Positions 29,406 through 40,039 of a DNA stretch of 64,000 bases are shown here, piece after piece. The notes beneath the pieces are model-generated. The model saw only the letters and a list, made by a program, of their open reading frames with translations. It was not told the origin of the DNA and ran no database searches. The first letter of the stretch is position 1. Each line of letters starts with the position of its first letter. This stretch comes from Bacteroides sp. (GTDB lineage Bacteria > Bacteroidota > Bacteroidia > Bacteroidales > Bacteroidaceae). The position numbers were made by a program, and so were the translations under genes. The stretch is taken from contig SUXX01000007.1 in the NCBI GenBank assembly GCA_015060735.1, positions 1 to 64,000 of the forward strand. The letters run 5' to 3'.

Positions 29406-30749
29406 TTACTCACGACCTAACAAAGCCTGTTCAGCCAGTTCCATTCCTACAAAATTAAAGCCAGCCACCACCTTATCCATCAAGGCGGTGATTTCGGCAT
29501 TACAAAGATTACCAATACTTCCTTCGTGAGTATGATGGACTTGCTTGTCGTGCGTAAACTTACCGGCCTCAATGTCCAATCCAACCTTCTTGTAAGCATC
29601 ACGGAAAGGTATACCCTCACTGGCCAACCGATTGACTTCTTCCACGCTAAAGATATACAGATAACGGTCATCATCCAAAATATGATCATTAATCGTAATC
29701 TTATCCATGATATAAGTCGCCATCTGCAAACAATCCTTCAGTTCCTCAAAAGCAGGCAAGAAGACCTCCTTGATAATTTGCAAATCGCGGAAATATCCCG
29801 AAGGCAAATTATTCATAATCAACATAATCTGCTGTGGGAGTGCCTGTATTTTGTTACATTTAGCACGAGTCAGTTCAAATACATCCGGATTCTTTTTATG
29901 AGGCATAATGCTAGAGCCTGTTGTACACTCGTCCGGCAATTTCACAAATCCAAAATTCTGACTGCTGAACATACAAGCATCGAAAGCCAATTTGGCAACC
30001 GTACCGGCAATAGAAGCCATCGCAAAAGCAACATTACGTTCCATCTTTCCGCGACCCATCTGAGCATATACCACATTATAATTCATGGAATCGAAGCCTA
30101 ACAAGCGGGTAGTCATTTCACGATTCAAAGGGAAAGAGGAGCCATAACCGGCAGCCGACCCTAACGGATTCCGGTTACACATCTTGAAAGCCGATTGCAG
30201 GAACATCATATCGTCTACCAAACTTTCGGCATATGCACCAAACCATAAGCCAAACGAAGAAGGCATAGCTATCTGAAGATGGGTATAACCTGGCATCAAC
30301 ACATCCTTGTACTTATTGCTCTGAGCAATCAAAACTTTAAATAAATCCTCAACAGCCTCGGCAATTTCCTTCAGTTGTGCACGGGTAAACAATTTCAGGT
30401 CTACCAAGACCTGATCATTTCGCGAACGTCCACTATGAATTTTCTTACCCACATCACCCAACTTACGAGTTAGCATCAATTCTACTTGCGAGTGAACATC
30501 TTCAATACCTTCCTCTATCACAAAATCACCCTTCTCAGCTGAAGCATAAATCTGCCGCAATTCTTCCAAAAGCATTGCAAGTTCTTCGGATGTCAACAAT
30601 CCGATACTTTCGAGCATAGTGATATGAGCCATAGAACCAATCACATCGTGCTTGGCCAGATATAAATCCATTTTACGATCACGTCCTACGGTAAACCGAT
30701 CAATTTCTTCGTTCACCTGAACATTCTTTTCCCAAAGTTTCTGTGCCAT
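29406..30749 (-). CDS. argH: Argininosuccinate lyase
   Basis: IHSGRSRNDQVLVDLKLF; GSSIMPHKKNPDVFELTRA. Confidence 0.97.
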   Translation of the reverse strand: MAQKLWEKNVQVNEEIDRFTVGRDRKMDLYLAKHDVIGSMAHITMLESIGLLTSEELAMLLEELRQIYASAEKGDFVIEEGIEDVHSQVELMLTRKLGDVGKKIHSGRSRNDQVLVDLKLFTRAQLKEIAEAVEDLFKVLIAQSNKYKDVLMPGYTHLQIAMPSSFGLWFGAYAESLVDDMMFLQSAFKMCNRNPLGSAAGYGSSFPLNREMTTRLLGFDSMNYNVVYAQMGRGKMERNVAFAMASIAGTVAKLAFDACMFSSQNFGFVKLPDECTTGSSIMPHKKNPDVFELTRAKCNKIQALPQQIMLIMNNLPSGYFRDLQIIKEVFLPAFEELKDCLQMATYIMDKITINDHILDDDRYLYIFSVEEVNRLASEGIPFRDAYKKVGLDIEAGKFTHDKQVHHTHEGSIGNLCNAEITALMDKVVAGFNFVGMELAEQALLGRE

Positions 30750-30758
30750 ATGCTATTA

Positions 30759-31184
30759 TTAATAAGGAATCATTGCCAACATCTCGGCCAACTTTTCCAC
30801 TCCTTCTTGTAAAGGTTTGGAAACGAGCCCTTTCATAAACATGTTAACTTCAGCACGGATGGTAACTTTCATCTTAGCCTGTTCCGAAGTAACCGGAAGA
30901 ATCTGTATCCAAAGATTCAATGGAATAGGCGACTTGTCGCCCTCAAACTTAATGCATTTACACGGGTCACGTTCGATAATTCGCAAGGTTACATTTATTC
31001 CCTGAACTGTCAAAGTCAACGAATCACGATCGAAAGTGATATCTTGAATTTTATCACCAACTTGCTCGCGTACTTGCTCCAAACGTTCTTTGATTCCGGA
31101 CAGATTGTTCAAATCTTCCAGCTTTCCATAAACACGTTCCTGGCTATAAGGAACAAACTTTATACTACTTTCAAATTGTGCCAT
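30759..31184 (-). CDS. SRPBCC/START-like family protein
   Basis: FESSIKFVPYSQERVYGKLEDLNNLSGI...; characteristic length and fold-like pattern. Confidence 0.65.
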   Translation of the reverse strand: MAQFESSIKFVPYSQERVYGKLEDLNNLSGIKERLEQVREQVGDKIQDITFDRDSLTLTVQGINVTLRIIERDPCKCIKFEGDKSPIPLNLWIQILPVTSEQAKMKVTIRAEVNMFMKGLVSKPLQEGVEKLAEMLAMIPY

Positions 31185-31281
31185 TATTTCTTTTTATATA
31201 GATAAAAAGAGAACTGACCAGGCATTTTACATACCCGGGCGTTCTCTTCATAATATTTAAATCCCTTTCAAAAAGGACAGA

Positions 31282-31920
31282 TTACTTACCTGCATTCCAA
31301 TGAGCTGGATCTTCTCTCCAAGCATTCAATACAGGAACATCTTCATCACTGATATAGCCTGTTTTTAACGCTACTTCCAACACAGCCTCATAATTAGTCA
31401 AAGTAACCAAGCTAACCTTAGCATTCTTGAACGCTTCAATAGCTACCGGGAAACCGTAAGTGTATGAAGCAACCATACCAATGACTTCACAACCGTCACG
31501 ACGGATAGCCTCAACAGCCTTCAAACTACTTCCACCTGTAGAAATAAGGTCCTCAATAACAACGACCTTCATACCCGGACGAAGTTCACCTTCAATCAAG
31601 TTTTCCAAGCCATGATCCTTTGGGCTAGAACGAACATACACAAACGGCAAGTTCAACTCTTCAGCTACCAAAGCACCTTGTGCAATAGCTCCTGTAGCCA
31701 CACCTGCAATAGCATCTACTTGACCAAACTTTTCAAGAATCAGTCGGCTAATTTCAATCTTCACAAAATTTCGGAGAGAAGGATACGAAAGTGTCTTGCG
31801 GTTATCACAATAAAATGGCGATTTCCAACCAGAGGCCCAAGTGAACGGGTTAGTCGGTTGCAACTTGATGGCCTTTACTTTCAATAATTTCTCTGCGAAT
31901 AATTTTTCTAAAGCTTTCAT
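31282..31920 (-). CDS. pyrE: Orotate phosphoribosyltransferase
   Basis: TWASGWKSPFYCDNRKTLSYP; VVIEDLISTGGSSLKAVEAIRR. Confidence 0.95.
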   Translation of the reverse strand: MKALEKLFAEKLLKVKAIKLQPTNPFTWASGWKSPFYCDNRKTLSYPSLRNFVKIEISRLILEKFGQVDAIAGVATGAIAQGALVAEELNLPFVYVRSSPKDHGLENLIEGELRPGMKVVVIEDLISTGGSSLKAVEAIRRDGCEVIGMVASYTYGFPVAIEAFKNAKVSLVTLTNYEAVLEVALKTGYISDEDVPVLNAWREDPAHWNAGK

Positions 31921-32011
31921 AATTTATATGTCTGATAAATTTCTGCAAATTTATAGAAAGGATTTGATATAACGAAGAAAGACGGAGCATTTTCTTCCAG
32001 AATTTGAAACT

Positions 32012-32704
32012 TTAATCATCACTTGCCAATGCTAATGCCAACACACTGATACGCAACTTCGGGACTTGCCTCAAAGCATCCGCACAAGCCACAATCGTTG
32101 CTCCCGTAGTAAATACATCGTCCAACAACAAGATATGCTTCCCTTCTAAAGATGTTGTCGGAACATATTCAAAGACATCCCTCACATTCACCCAGCGTTC
32201 ATAATAACTCTTGCGAGTTTGGGATTCCGTATAACAAGTTCTAACTATCACATCACGCAAGACCGGACACCCTACAACAGCAGCAACTCCATCAGCCAAC
32301 AATGCACTCTGGTTATATCCACGCTTTCTTTCTCGTTTCCCATGCAAGGGAACAGGGATAATATAATCTATCCCACTAAAAAAGCCAGATGGTTTCAATT
32401 CTGCCGCCATGCAACGTCCCAAGAAATGCCCGATTTTCGGATTATGATAATATTTCAGTTCATACAAAAGCTTACGCACTTTACCCCCTTTGATATAAAA
32501 AAGAAAAGCGGATGCCCTTTCAATCGGCAATTTTCCCCATAAGTTTTTCTCCATCTCATTGTCTGTCCGTTCATGCAAACGGGTACGCGGTAAAGAAGCA
32601 AGGCATTTAAAGCACAAGAATTCTTCGGATTTAGAAAGCCGTTCACCACAAACAACACAACACCTTGGGAAAAGGAGTTCCCATAAATCAATCCATATAC
32701 TCAT
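32012..32704 (-). CDS. ComF family phosphoribosyltransferase
   Basis: CCVVCGERL...CFKCLASLP zinc finger; ILLLDDVFTTGATI PRTase motif. Confidence 0.9.
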   Translation of the reverse strand: MSIWIDLWELLFPRCCVVCGERLSKSEEFLCFKCLASLPRTRLHERTDNEMEKNLWGKLPIERASAFLFYIKGGKVRKLLYELKYYHNPKIGHFLGRCMAAELKPSGFFSGIDYIIPVPLHGKRERKRGYNQSALLADGVAAVVGCPVLRDVIVRTCYTESQTRKSYYERWVNVRDVFEYVPTTSLEGKHILLLDDVFTTGATIVACADALRQVPKLRISVLALALASDD

Positions 32705-33173
32705 CGTTACAGCCTATCTGTTTCAAACTCAAAAGAATATCGTTCATTTCATAGCCATGACTAGCCGCAAAACGAATCAGCTTTCCATTCAACTCATAAT
32801 CACTGGAACATTTCAAGGTACGTCTTTTCTTTACCAACAATTGAATCAATATTGTTCTATATTCCTCTTCATCAATAGCCGACAATCCTTCTCGAATATC
32901 AACATCCGAAATATGCTTCATCCTCAATGCCTGGGTAATTTTGATACGTCCCCATTGGTTGAAACGATATTTATCTCGAACAAAAGAAATTGCATAACGA
33001 GTCTCATCTATAAATCCTTCCTGTATCAAATGCTCCAGAATCCCCTCCCAAGCATCTGGCGAAACTTCCCATAAAGCCAATTTATACTCAACCTCTGACT
33101 TACACCGTTCCGCCGCAGAGCAATAAGCCTCTGATTTTATGCGAGCCTCCTCGACCGAACATTCTTTCTTCAT
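32688..33173 (-). CDS. recX: RecX family regulatory protein
   Basis: AERCKSEVEYKLALWEVSPDAWEGILEHLIQEGFIDETRYAISFVRDKYRFNQWGRIKITQAL. Confidence 0.85.
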   Translation of the reverse strand: MKKECSVEEARIKSEAYCSAAERCKSEVEYKLALWEVSPDAWEGILEHLIQEGFIDETRYAISFVRDKYRFNQWGRIKITQALRMKHISDVDIREGLSAIDEEEYRTILIQLLVKKRRTLKCSSDYELNGKLIRFAASHGYEMNDILLSLKQIGCNDEYMD

Positions 33174-33174
33174 C

Positions 33175-34014
33175 TTATTTCATTGCTTTTATCATACGGT
33201 CATTGCCGAACATATCTTTACGTAGAACGATTCGAGTATAGCCCATCTCTTCCAACATTGTCACCATTTCTTTGCCATATGCACGATTAATTTCAAAATA
33301 GAGCGAGCCTCCCGGATTTAACATCACACGACCCAACGAAGCTATCTTTCGATAAAACAATAAAGGATCATCATCTTGAACAAACAATGCTGTTTTAGGT
33401 TCCCAATCCAACACATTCCCTTCCATTCCCGTTTTTTCGCTCTCGGTTATATAAGGAGGGTTACTAACTAATATATCCAAACAAGCTGATTCAGGCACGA
33501 ACGTCAAGACATCCTGCTTCACAAAACAAATCTCAACTTCGTTCAAAGAAGCATTCCTTTTCGCCATTTGCAAGGCACCAGCCGAGAAATCCCATGCCTC
33601 GACCTGTGATTTAGGCATTTTTTTCGCTAATGATATTGCAATACATCCACTTCCGGTACCAACATCCAAAACACGACACCCCTTTCGCCCCTCATTGTCC
33701 ACCAAAATCCATTCAACCAATTCTTGAGTCTCCGGCCTTGGAATCAGTACATTTTTATCCACCATAAAAGACAAATTACAAAACGTCTCTTTACCTATTA
33801 TATATTGTATTGGCTCATTTTGCTGCAAACGACTAATAATATCCATTAAAAGGATTCGGTCTTTTTCAGAAATTACCCTATCTTTGCCACCATACAGTTC
33901 GAGTGTTGAGAAACCAAGCATCTCCACCAACAAAAGTTTTGCTAGTGCCCTTGCTTCGGAATCCAGATAATATCCTTGCAATGCTTTTCTTATTTCGTGA
34001 ACGACAGGATGCAT
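33175..34014 (-). CDS. prmC: Peptide chain release factor N5-glutamine methyltransferase
   Basis: LIPRPETQELVEWI; VLDVGTGSGCIAISLAKKMP; LVSNPPYI; start trimmed to MHPVVHEIRK. Confidence 0.93.
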   Translation of the reverse strand: MHPVVHEIRKALQGYYLDSEARALAKLLLVEMLGFSTLELYGGKDRVISEKDRILLMDIISRLQQNEPIQYIIGKETFCNLSFMVDKNVLIPRPETQELVEWILVDNEGRKGCRVLDVGTGSGCIAISLAKKMPKSQVEAWDFSAGALQMAKRNASLNEVEICFVKQDVLTFVPESACLDILVSNPPYITESEKTGMEGNVLDWEPKTALFVQDDDPLLFYRKIASLGRVMLNPGGSLYFEINRAYGKEMVTMLEEMGYTRIVLRKDMFGNDRMIKAMK

Positions 34015-34062
34015 AAATGTATAATCTCGACACAAAAGTAGGAATAAAAAACAGAACCTTAT

Positions 34063-35118
34063 ATGACAAAAGACGAAAAATATATCGCCCGTTGCATACA
34101 ATTAGCATCGAACGGAATTTGTAACACAGCCCCCAACCCCATGGTAGGTGCAGTTATCGTCCACCGTGACACTATCATTGGAGAAGGATACCATATACGT
34201 TGCGGAGAAGCTCACGCTGAAGTCAACGCCATTCGTTCCGTAAAGGATGAGCGTTTATTGAGGGAAGCTACCATTTATGTCAGCCTAGAACCATGCTCCC
34301 ATTACGGCAAAACGCCACCATGTTCGGATCTCATTATAGAAAAAGGCATCCCTAATGTCGTTATTGGATGCATGGACCCCTTTTCGCTCGTTGCCGGTCG
34401 AGGCATCCAGAAGCTACGTAATGCAGGCATAAACGTCACTGTTGGGGTATTGGAAAAAGAATGTCAGCAATTAATCCAACGATTTGTAGTATTCAATACT
34501 CTGCACCGGCCTTTCATCACGTTGAAATGGGCAGAGTCGGCCGATGGTTTCATCGATTTTAAACGGAGCGATGGAAAACCTTATATCTTTTCTTCTCCCC
34601 TGACAAGCATGATTGTTCACAAAAGGAGAGCAGAGCACGATGCTATTTTAGTGGGCAGAAAAACGGCCTTATTGGACAATCCATCATTAACAATCCGTAA
34701 TTGGGCAGGAAAGAACCCTATCCGTATCGTACTAGACAAAAACCTGACCCTTCCCGAACATCTTTCACTATTTGACGGGAAAGTACCAACAATTGTCTTT
34801 ACCCAACAACAGCCCCCTGCCCCGAGAAGAAACATCTCTTATTTCACTTTGGACTTTACCCAAAACATCCTTCCTCAGATGATGGAAGTCCTTTATCACC
34901 AAAAGATACAATCTCTACTTGTTGAGGGGGGAGGCCGGCTCATCCAATCGTTCATCGACAATGAATTATGGGATGAAGCACATATTGAAAAGTCTAATGC
35001 ATATTTATACGAAGGAGTAAAAGCTCCTATTTTCCCACAAAGGCAGCACTTTTTAACAGAACAAAAAATGGGGAAAGAGTTTAAATACGCAGTAAAAAGC
35101 CCTATTAAACCAACTTGA
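34063..35118 (+). CDS. ribD: Bifunctional riboflavin biosynthesis protein RibD
   Basis: PNPMVGAVIVHRDTIIGEGYH; GEAHAEVNAI; SLEPCSHYGKTPPCSDLII; LVEGGGRLIQSFI. Confidence 0.95.
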   Translation: MTKDEKYIARCIQLASNGICNTAPNPMVGAVIVHRDTIIGEGYHIRCGEAHAEVNAIRSVKDERLLREATIYVSLEPCSHYGKTPPCSDLIIEKGIPNVVIGCMDPFSLVAGRGIQKLRNAGINVTVGVLEKECQQLIQRFVVFNTLHRPFITLKWAESADGFIDFKRSDGKPYIFSSPLTSMIVHKRRAEHDAILVGRKTALLDNPSLTIRNWAGKNPIRIVLDKNLTLPEHLSLFDGKVPTIVFTQQQPPAPRRNISYFTLDFTQNILPQMMEVLYHQKIQSLLVEGGGRLIQSFIDNELWDEAHIEKSNAYLYEGVKAPIFPQRQHFLTEQKMGKEFKYAVKSPIKPT

Positions 35119-35242
35119 TTGCCTGAATAAGAGCGAAAAAGACTTATTTTATCTATAAATTAATATAAAACTTGTTTCAAAACTTCTGCAAAGAAAAAAA
35201 ACTTCCTACTTTTGCAACTTGTAACAAAACAACCATTTGCAA

Positions 35243-36619
35243 ATGAAATTGAGAGTCCTGAATATTATATCATGCTTATTCGTTGCGGCATGCATTATCA
35301 CTTCATGTCTGGAAAAAGAAGAATATGAATATATCCCTAGTTCTAATGCTAGTATCACCGCTTTTTCGATAAATGACATCATTACCCAATATACGAAAGT
35401 TATTGATGGGAAAGACAGTATCCTTAAAGACACTGTTTTGGGTACCGATTATCCTTTTTCTATCGACCAACAACTTGGAGTCATTTATAATGCAGACTCT
35501 TTGCCCATGGGGACAGACGTCAAGAAGGTTAAAGTAGACATTACTGCTGATACTTATGGCATTTACATTGTAGCAAGCACAGACTCTTTGTGGGAAAAAG
35601 AAGATTCCTTGAATTTCGAGAAACCAATTCAATTCAAGGTCCTTTCTGAAACCGGAGCATTCGGTCGCATCTATGTTGCCAAAATCAACGTTCACCAACA
35701 GATTCCGGACTCTATGGTTTGGACAAAAATGAATACAACTCTTCCTGCAGGCATACAGCAGCAAAAAGCCATTTTCGCTAATAACCAAATCTTTGTATTC
35801 ACGGAACAGACTTCTCAAGTGGCTGTTTCCATGATGGATATCAAGACGCAAGCATGGACAAACTTACAAAACATTGATATTCCGGTAAAAGCAGACTACA
35901 CCTCCGTTATGTTATGGAATAATCAATTCTATATCTTGGCTGAGAAACAACTTTATACTTCTGCCAATGGTCTGAACTGGACGAAAGTTGAAACCACTCA
36001 AACTTTTAACCAATTAACAGCAAACATATCTTTGAAAACTGATAAGAAATTAATTGGCGTCAACACAGAGAACCAATACATAGAAAGCGAGGATGGAATG
36101 ACTTGGACGTCTCACGAAACAATACCGGAAGATTTCCCTACTCAAAACCTTTCCTATGCATCATATCCATTGGCTACCAATGCTTCTTTAGGCAGACTTG
36201 TAGTTATGGGTGATAACAAAGACACTCAAAACAATCATAAGACTATTTGGACGCAACTTGCATCAGAGCAAGAGTGGACAACATTGAGCCTTGAATCTAA
36301 CCCATATCCATGCCCGAATCTAGAAAATTCCAGTATGATACATTACAACAACCAACTCTATGTCTTTGGAGGACCTGCCAAGAATGATGAAACGAGTAAA
36401 GCATTCGACTACTTTTATTCCTCCATCGATAACGGAATCACTTGGAACAAAGTAATGGAACTTGTAATGTTCCCCGAAGAATTCAATCAATTGTACAGTC
36501 AATCAAAAGGGAATTATTCATGGGCGATAGACCCAAATAATTTCTTATGGATTATGTGGGGACAAACAGGAGAAGTATGGAAAGGCAGAATCAACAAACT
36601 GGGTTTTGATAAAAAGTAA
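35243..36619 (+). CDS. DUF6242-like lipoprotein with Kelch/BNR-like repeats
   Basis: Lipobox IITSC; repeated W-T/Asp-box-like blades. Confidence 0.6.
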   Translation: MKLRVLNIISCLFVAACIITSCLEKEEYEYIPSSNASITAFSINDIITQYTKVIDGKDSILKDTVLGTDYPFSIDQQLGVIYNADSLPMGTDVKKVKVDITADTYGIYIVASTDSLWEKEDSLNFEKPIQFKVLSETGAFGRIYVAKINVHQQIPDSMVWTKMNTTLPAGIQQQKAIFANNQIFVFTEQTSQVAVSMMDIKTQAWTNLQNIDIPVKADYTSVMLWNNQFYILAEKQLYTSANGLNWTKVETTQTFNQLTANISLKTDKKLIGVNTENQYIESEDGMTWTSHETIPEDFPTQNLSYASYPLATNASLGRLVVMGDNKDTQNNHKTIWTQLASEQEWTTLSLESNPYPCPNLENSSMIHYNNQLYVFGGPAKNDETSKAFDYFYSSIDNGITWNKVMELVMFPEEFNQLYSQSKGNYSWAIDPNNFLWIMWGQTGEVWKGRINKLGFDKK

Positions 36620-36631
36620 CAATACCAGAAC

Positions 36632-37363
36632 ATGCTATACAAAGATCAAATAGACAAAAACCGCATACCATCCCATATCGCAATTATAATGGATGGAAAC
36701 GGAAGATGGGCCAAGCAAAAAGAACAACCTAGAAGCCTCGGTCATCAGGCCGGAGCAGAAACTGTGCATGTAATTGCTGAAGAAGCTGCTAAATTAGGAG
36801 TCAAATACCTGACGCTATACACCTTTTCAACCGAAAATTGGAATAGGCCAGCAGATGAAGTGAATGCTTTGATGGCACTTCTCATGGACTCCATTGAGGA
36901 GGAAGTCTTCATGAAGAACAATATCAGTTTCCGCATTATCGGTGATGTAGAAAAACTTCCAACCGATGTTTTGAACAGATTGAACCAATGCATCAAACGA
37001 ACTTCTTCTAATACGGGGATGTGTCTTATTTTAGCTTTGAGCTACTCCTCTAAATGGGAAATTACACATGCCACCAAAGAAATTTCTTCTAAAGTGAAAG
37101 AAGGAATCTTATCTGTTGATGACATCACAGACGAATTGATTGGAAAACATTTATGTACATCATTCATGCCCGATCCGGACTTGTTGATTCGTACCGGTGG
37201 AGAAGTTCGCCTAAGTAACTATCTGTTATGGCAATGTGCCTATTCAGAACTATATTTTTGCGATACATTTTGGCCGGATTTCAAAGAAGAAGAATTATGC
37301 AAAGCCATATATGATTTCCAAAAGAGAGAACGTCGTTTCGGAAAAACCAGTGAACAATTATAA
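36632..37363 (+). CDS. uppS: Isoprenyl transferase (undecaprenyl diphosphate synthase)
   Basis: [45 protein letters not shown]. Confidence 0.96.
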   Translation: MLYKDQIDKNRIPSHIAIIMDGNGRWAKQKEQPRSLGHQAGAETVHVIAEEAAKLGVKYLTLYTFSTENWNRPADEVNALMALLMDSIEEEVFMKNNISFRIIGDVEKLPTDVLNRLNQCIKRTSSNTGMCLILALSYSSKWEITHATKEISSKVKEGILSVDDITDELIGKHLCTSFMPDPDLLIRTGGEVRLSNYLLWQCAYSELYFCDTFWPDFKEEELCKAIYDFQKRERRFGKTSEQL

Positions 37364-37373
37364 AGTCAAGGAT

Positions 37374-40016
37374 ATGCAAAGTCGTATTTTATCTATATTA
37401 TTCATATTGGTATGCTTGTTTGGCATAAGTACTAACATCCATGCCCAAGAAATTAATCCGGAAGAGAACAATAATCCCGTCATACTCTATTCGGCCACTC
37501 CAAAGAAATATGAAATTGGAGGAATTAAAGTAGAAGGAGTGACCAATTATGAGGATTATGTTTTGATTGGCTTATCCGGGCTTTCTGTTGGACAAAAAAT
37601 TACTGTCCCCGGCGACGAAATTACCACTGCTATCAAACGCTACTGGCGTCACGGCTTGTTCTCTGATGTCAGAATAGAAGCCGAAAAAATAGTTGGAGAC
37701 AAAATCTATCTGAAAATCATTCTGACCCAACGTCCCCGAATCGCAGAAATCACTTATCATGGTGTGAAGAAAAGCGAGAGAGAGGACTTGGAAGCCAAAT
37801 TGGGAATGGCAAAAGGCAGTCAAATTACTCCAAATTTGGTAGACCGTGCCAAATTGCTTATCAAAAGACATTTTGACGATAAAGGTTTCAAAAATGCTGA
37901 AGTCAATATCATAGAACGCAATATTGAAGGGAACAAAGAGCAAGTCAATGTCGATATTATGATTGACAAGAAAGAAAAGGTAAAAGTACACCAAATTACC
38001 ATTGATGGCAATACCGTATTGACTGACAAGAAGTTAAAGCGAATTATGAAAAAGACCAATGAAAAAAATAAATTGGTCAACATGTTCCGAACTAAGAAAT
38101 TCATTGAGGAGAAATACGAAGAAGACAAGCAGTTAATCATTGACAAGTACAATGAATTAGGTTATCGCGATGCTCAAATCGTTGTGGATAGTATTACTCC
38201 ATATGACGACCGTACGGTAGACATCTATATGCGTATTGAAGAAGGAAACCAATACTATCTGCGTAATGTAACTTGGGTTGGTAATACCATTTATCCTTCT
38301 GATTATTTGGCAGCCAAATTGAGAATGAAGTCCGGTGATGTCTACAACCAAAAATTATTGGGTGAACGAACAACCGGTGATGAAGATGCTATCGGTAATG
38401 ATTATTATAATCAGGGTTACGTATTCTTTAGTCTGGATCCCGTAGAAGTTAACATTGTGGGTGACTCTATCGATTTGGAAATGCGTATCATGGAAGGTCC
38501 TCAGGCCACCATCAATAAAGTACGCATCAATGGTAACGACCGTTTATACGAGAACATTGTACGCCGCGAATTGCGTACCAAACCGGGAGACCTTTTCAAC
38601 AAAGACGCTTTGGAACGTTCTTATCGTGAAATTGCTCAGATGGGACACTTTAACCCAGAAAACATCCAACCAGATGTACAACCGGATGCGACCAACGGTA
38701 CGGTTGACATCAATTGGAATCTAGAATCTAAGCCAAACGACCAAATTGAGTTCTCGGCCGGTTGGGGACAAACAGGGGTTATCGGTAAGTTGAGTCTGAA
38801 GTTTACCAACTTCTCCATGGCCAATCTTTTCCGCAAAAATGACAATTATCGAGGCATTATACCACAAGGTGACGGACAGACATTGACCGTCAGTGGCCAG
38901 ACCAACGGTAGTTATTATCAATCATATAGTATTTCGTTCCTGGATCCATGGTTTGGCGGCAAACGTCCGAATTCACTTTCCGTATCAGCCTTCTTCTCTG
39001 TACAGACAGATATCAGCAGTAATTACTACAATTCTGCTTATATGAATAACTTCTACAATTATTATAGTGGTTATGGTAGCTACTATAACAACTATTATAA
39101 TAATTATGAATCTTATTATGACCCGGACAAATCCATCAAAATGTATGGCCTGTCAGTAGGTTGGGGTAAGCGTTTGCGTTGGCCGGACGACTATTTTACT
39201 TTGTCAGCTGAATTGTCGTTCCAACGTTTTATATTGAAAGATTGGAGTTATCTTTATATTCGTTTGAACAATGGCGAATACATGACTACCGGTAGTTCGA
39301 ACAACTTAAGTCTCGGATTTACACTGGCACGTAATTCTACCGATAATCCGATTTTCCCACGTCGTGGCTCTGAATTTATGGCTTCTGTACATTTGACACC
39401 GCCTTATTCATTGTTCAGCGACAAGGACTATTCTACTTATGGCAAGGATGATTATGATCAGGCAGCCAGTGTATACAAATGGATTGAATACCACAAGTGG
39501 AAATTCAAAGCTAAAACCTATACCGCTCTCTCCGGTGCACAGAAATGCCCAGTTATCATGACACGTACTGAATTCGGTTTGCTCGGTCATTATAACAAAT
39601 ACAAAAAATCACCGTTCGAGACATTCTATGTCGGTGGTGACGGTATGACTGGTTACAGCGTAAGCTATGCATCAGAAACCGTAGCATTGCGTGGATATGA
39701 GAACGGTTCATTGACACCGTATGGCAGCGAAGGTTATGCCTATGTTCGTTTGGGAGCCGAACTCCGTTATCCATTGATGCTTGAAAACTCTACCAGTATA
39801 TATGCTTTGGGATTTGTTGAAGGCGGTAATGCTTGGACAGATGTCAGCAAGTTTAACCCATTCAGTTTGAAGCGTTCGGCTGGTATAGGTGTACGTATCT
39901 TCCTCCCAATGGTAGGTATGATGGGGCTTGACTGGGCATACGGTTTTGACAAGGTAAATGGTTCGTCCGATTACAGCGGAAGCCAATTCCACTTTATTTT
40001 AGGACAAGAATTCTAA
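37374..40016 (+). CDS. bamA: Outer membrane protein assembly factor BamA
   Basis: POTRA repeats; C-terminal barrel with VALRGYENGSLTPYGSEGYAYVRLGAELRYPL; start trimmed to MQSRILSILF. Confidence 0.93.
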   Translation: MQSRILSILFILVCLFGISTNIHAQEINPEENNNPVILYSATPKKYEIGGIKVEGVTNYEDYVLIGLSGLSVGQKITVPGDEITTAIKRYWRHGLFSDVRIEAEKIVGDKIYLKIILTQRPRIAEITYHGVKKSEREDLEAKLGMAKGSQITPNLVDRAKLLIKRHFDDKGFKNAEVNIIERNIEGNKEQVNVDIMIDKKEKVKVHQITIDGNTVLTDKKLKRIMKKTNEKNKLVNMFRTKKFIEEKYEEDKQLIIDKYNELGYRDAQIVVDSITPYDDRTVDIYMRIEEGNQYYLRNVTWVGNTIYPSDYLAAKLRMKSGDVYNQKLLGERTTGDEDAIGNDYYNQGYVFFSLDPVEVNIVGDSIDLEMRIMEGPQATINKVRINGNDRLYENIVRRELRTKPGDLFNKDALERSYREIAQMGHFNPENIQPDVQPDATNGTVDINWNLESKPNDQIEFSAGWGQTGVIGKLSLKFTNFSMANLFRKNDNYRGIIPQGDGQTLTVSGQTNGSYYQSYSISFLDPWFGGKRPNSLSVSAFFSVQTDISSNYYNSAYMNNFYNYYSGYGSYYNNYYNNYESYYDPDKSIKMYGLSVGWGKRLRWPDDYFTLSAELSFQRFILKDWSYLYIRLNNGEYMTTGSSNNLSLGFTLARNSTDNPIFPRRGSEFMASVHLTPPYSLFSDKDYSTYGKDDYDQAASVYKWIEYHKWKFKAKTYTALSGAQKCPVIMTRTEFGLLGHYNKYKKSPFETFYVGGDGMTGYSVSYASETVALRGYENGSLTPYGSEGYAYVRLGAELRYPLMLENSTSIYALGFVEGGNAWTDVSKFNPFSLKRSAGIGVRIFLPMVGMMGLDWAYGFDKVNGSSDYSGSQFHFILGQEF

Positions 40017-40039
40017 ACTAGATAACAAGGAGGTAGATT

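Noticed and set aside
37236-37373. 46-residue N-terminal extension of the bamA ORF
   Set aside because: Overlaps the uppS 3' end; signal-peptide start at MQSRILSILF (37374) is far more plausible
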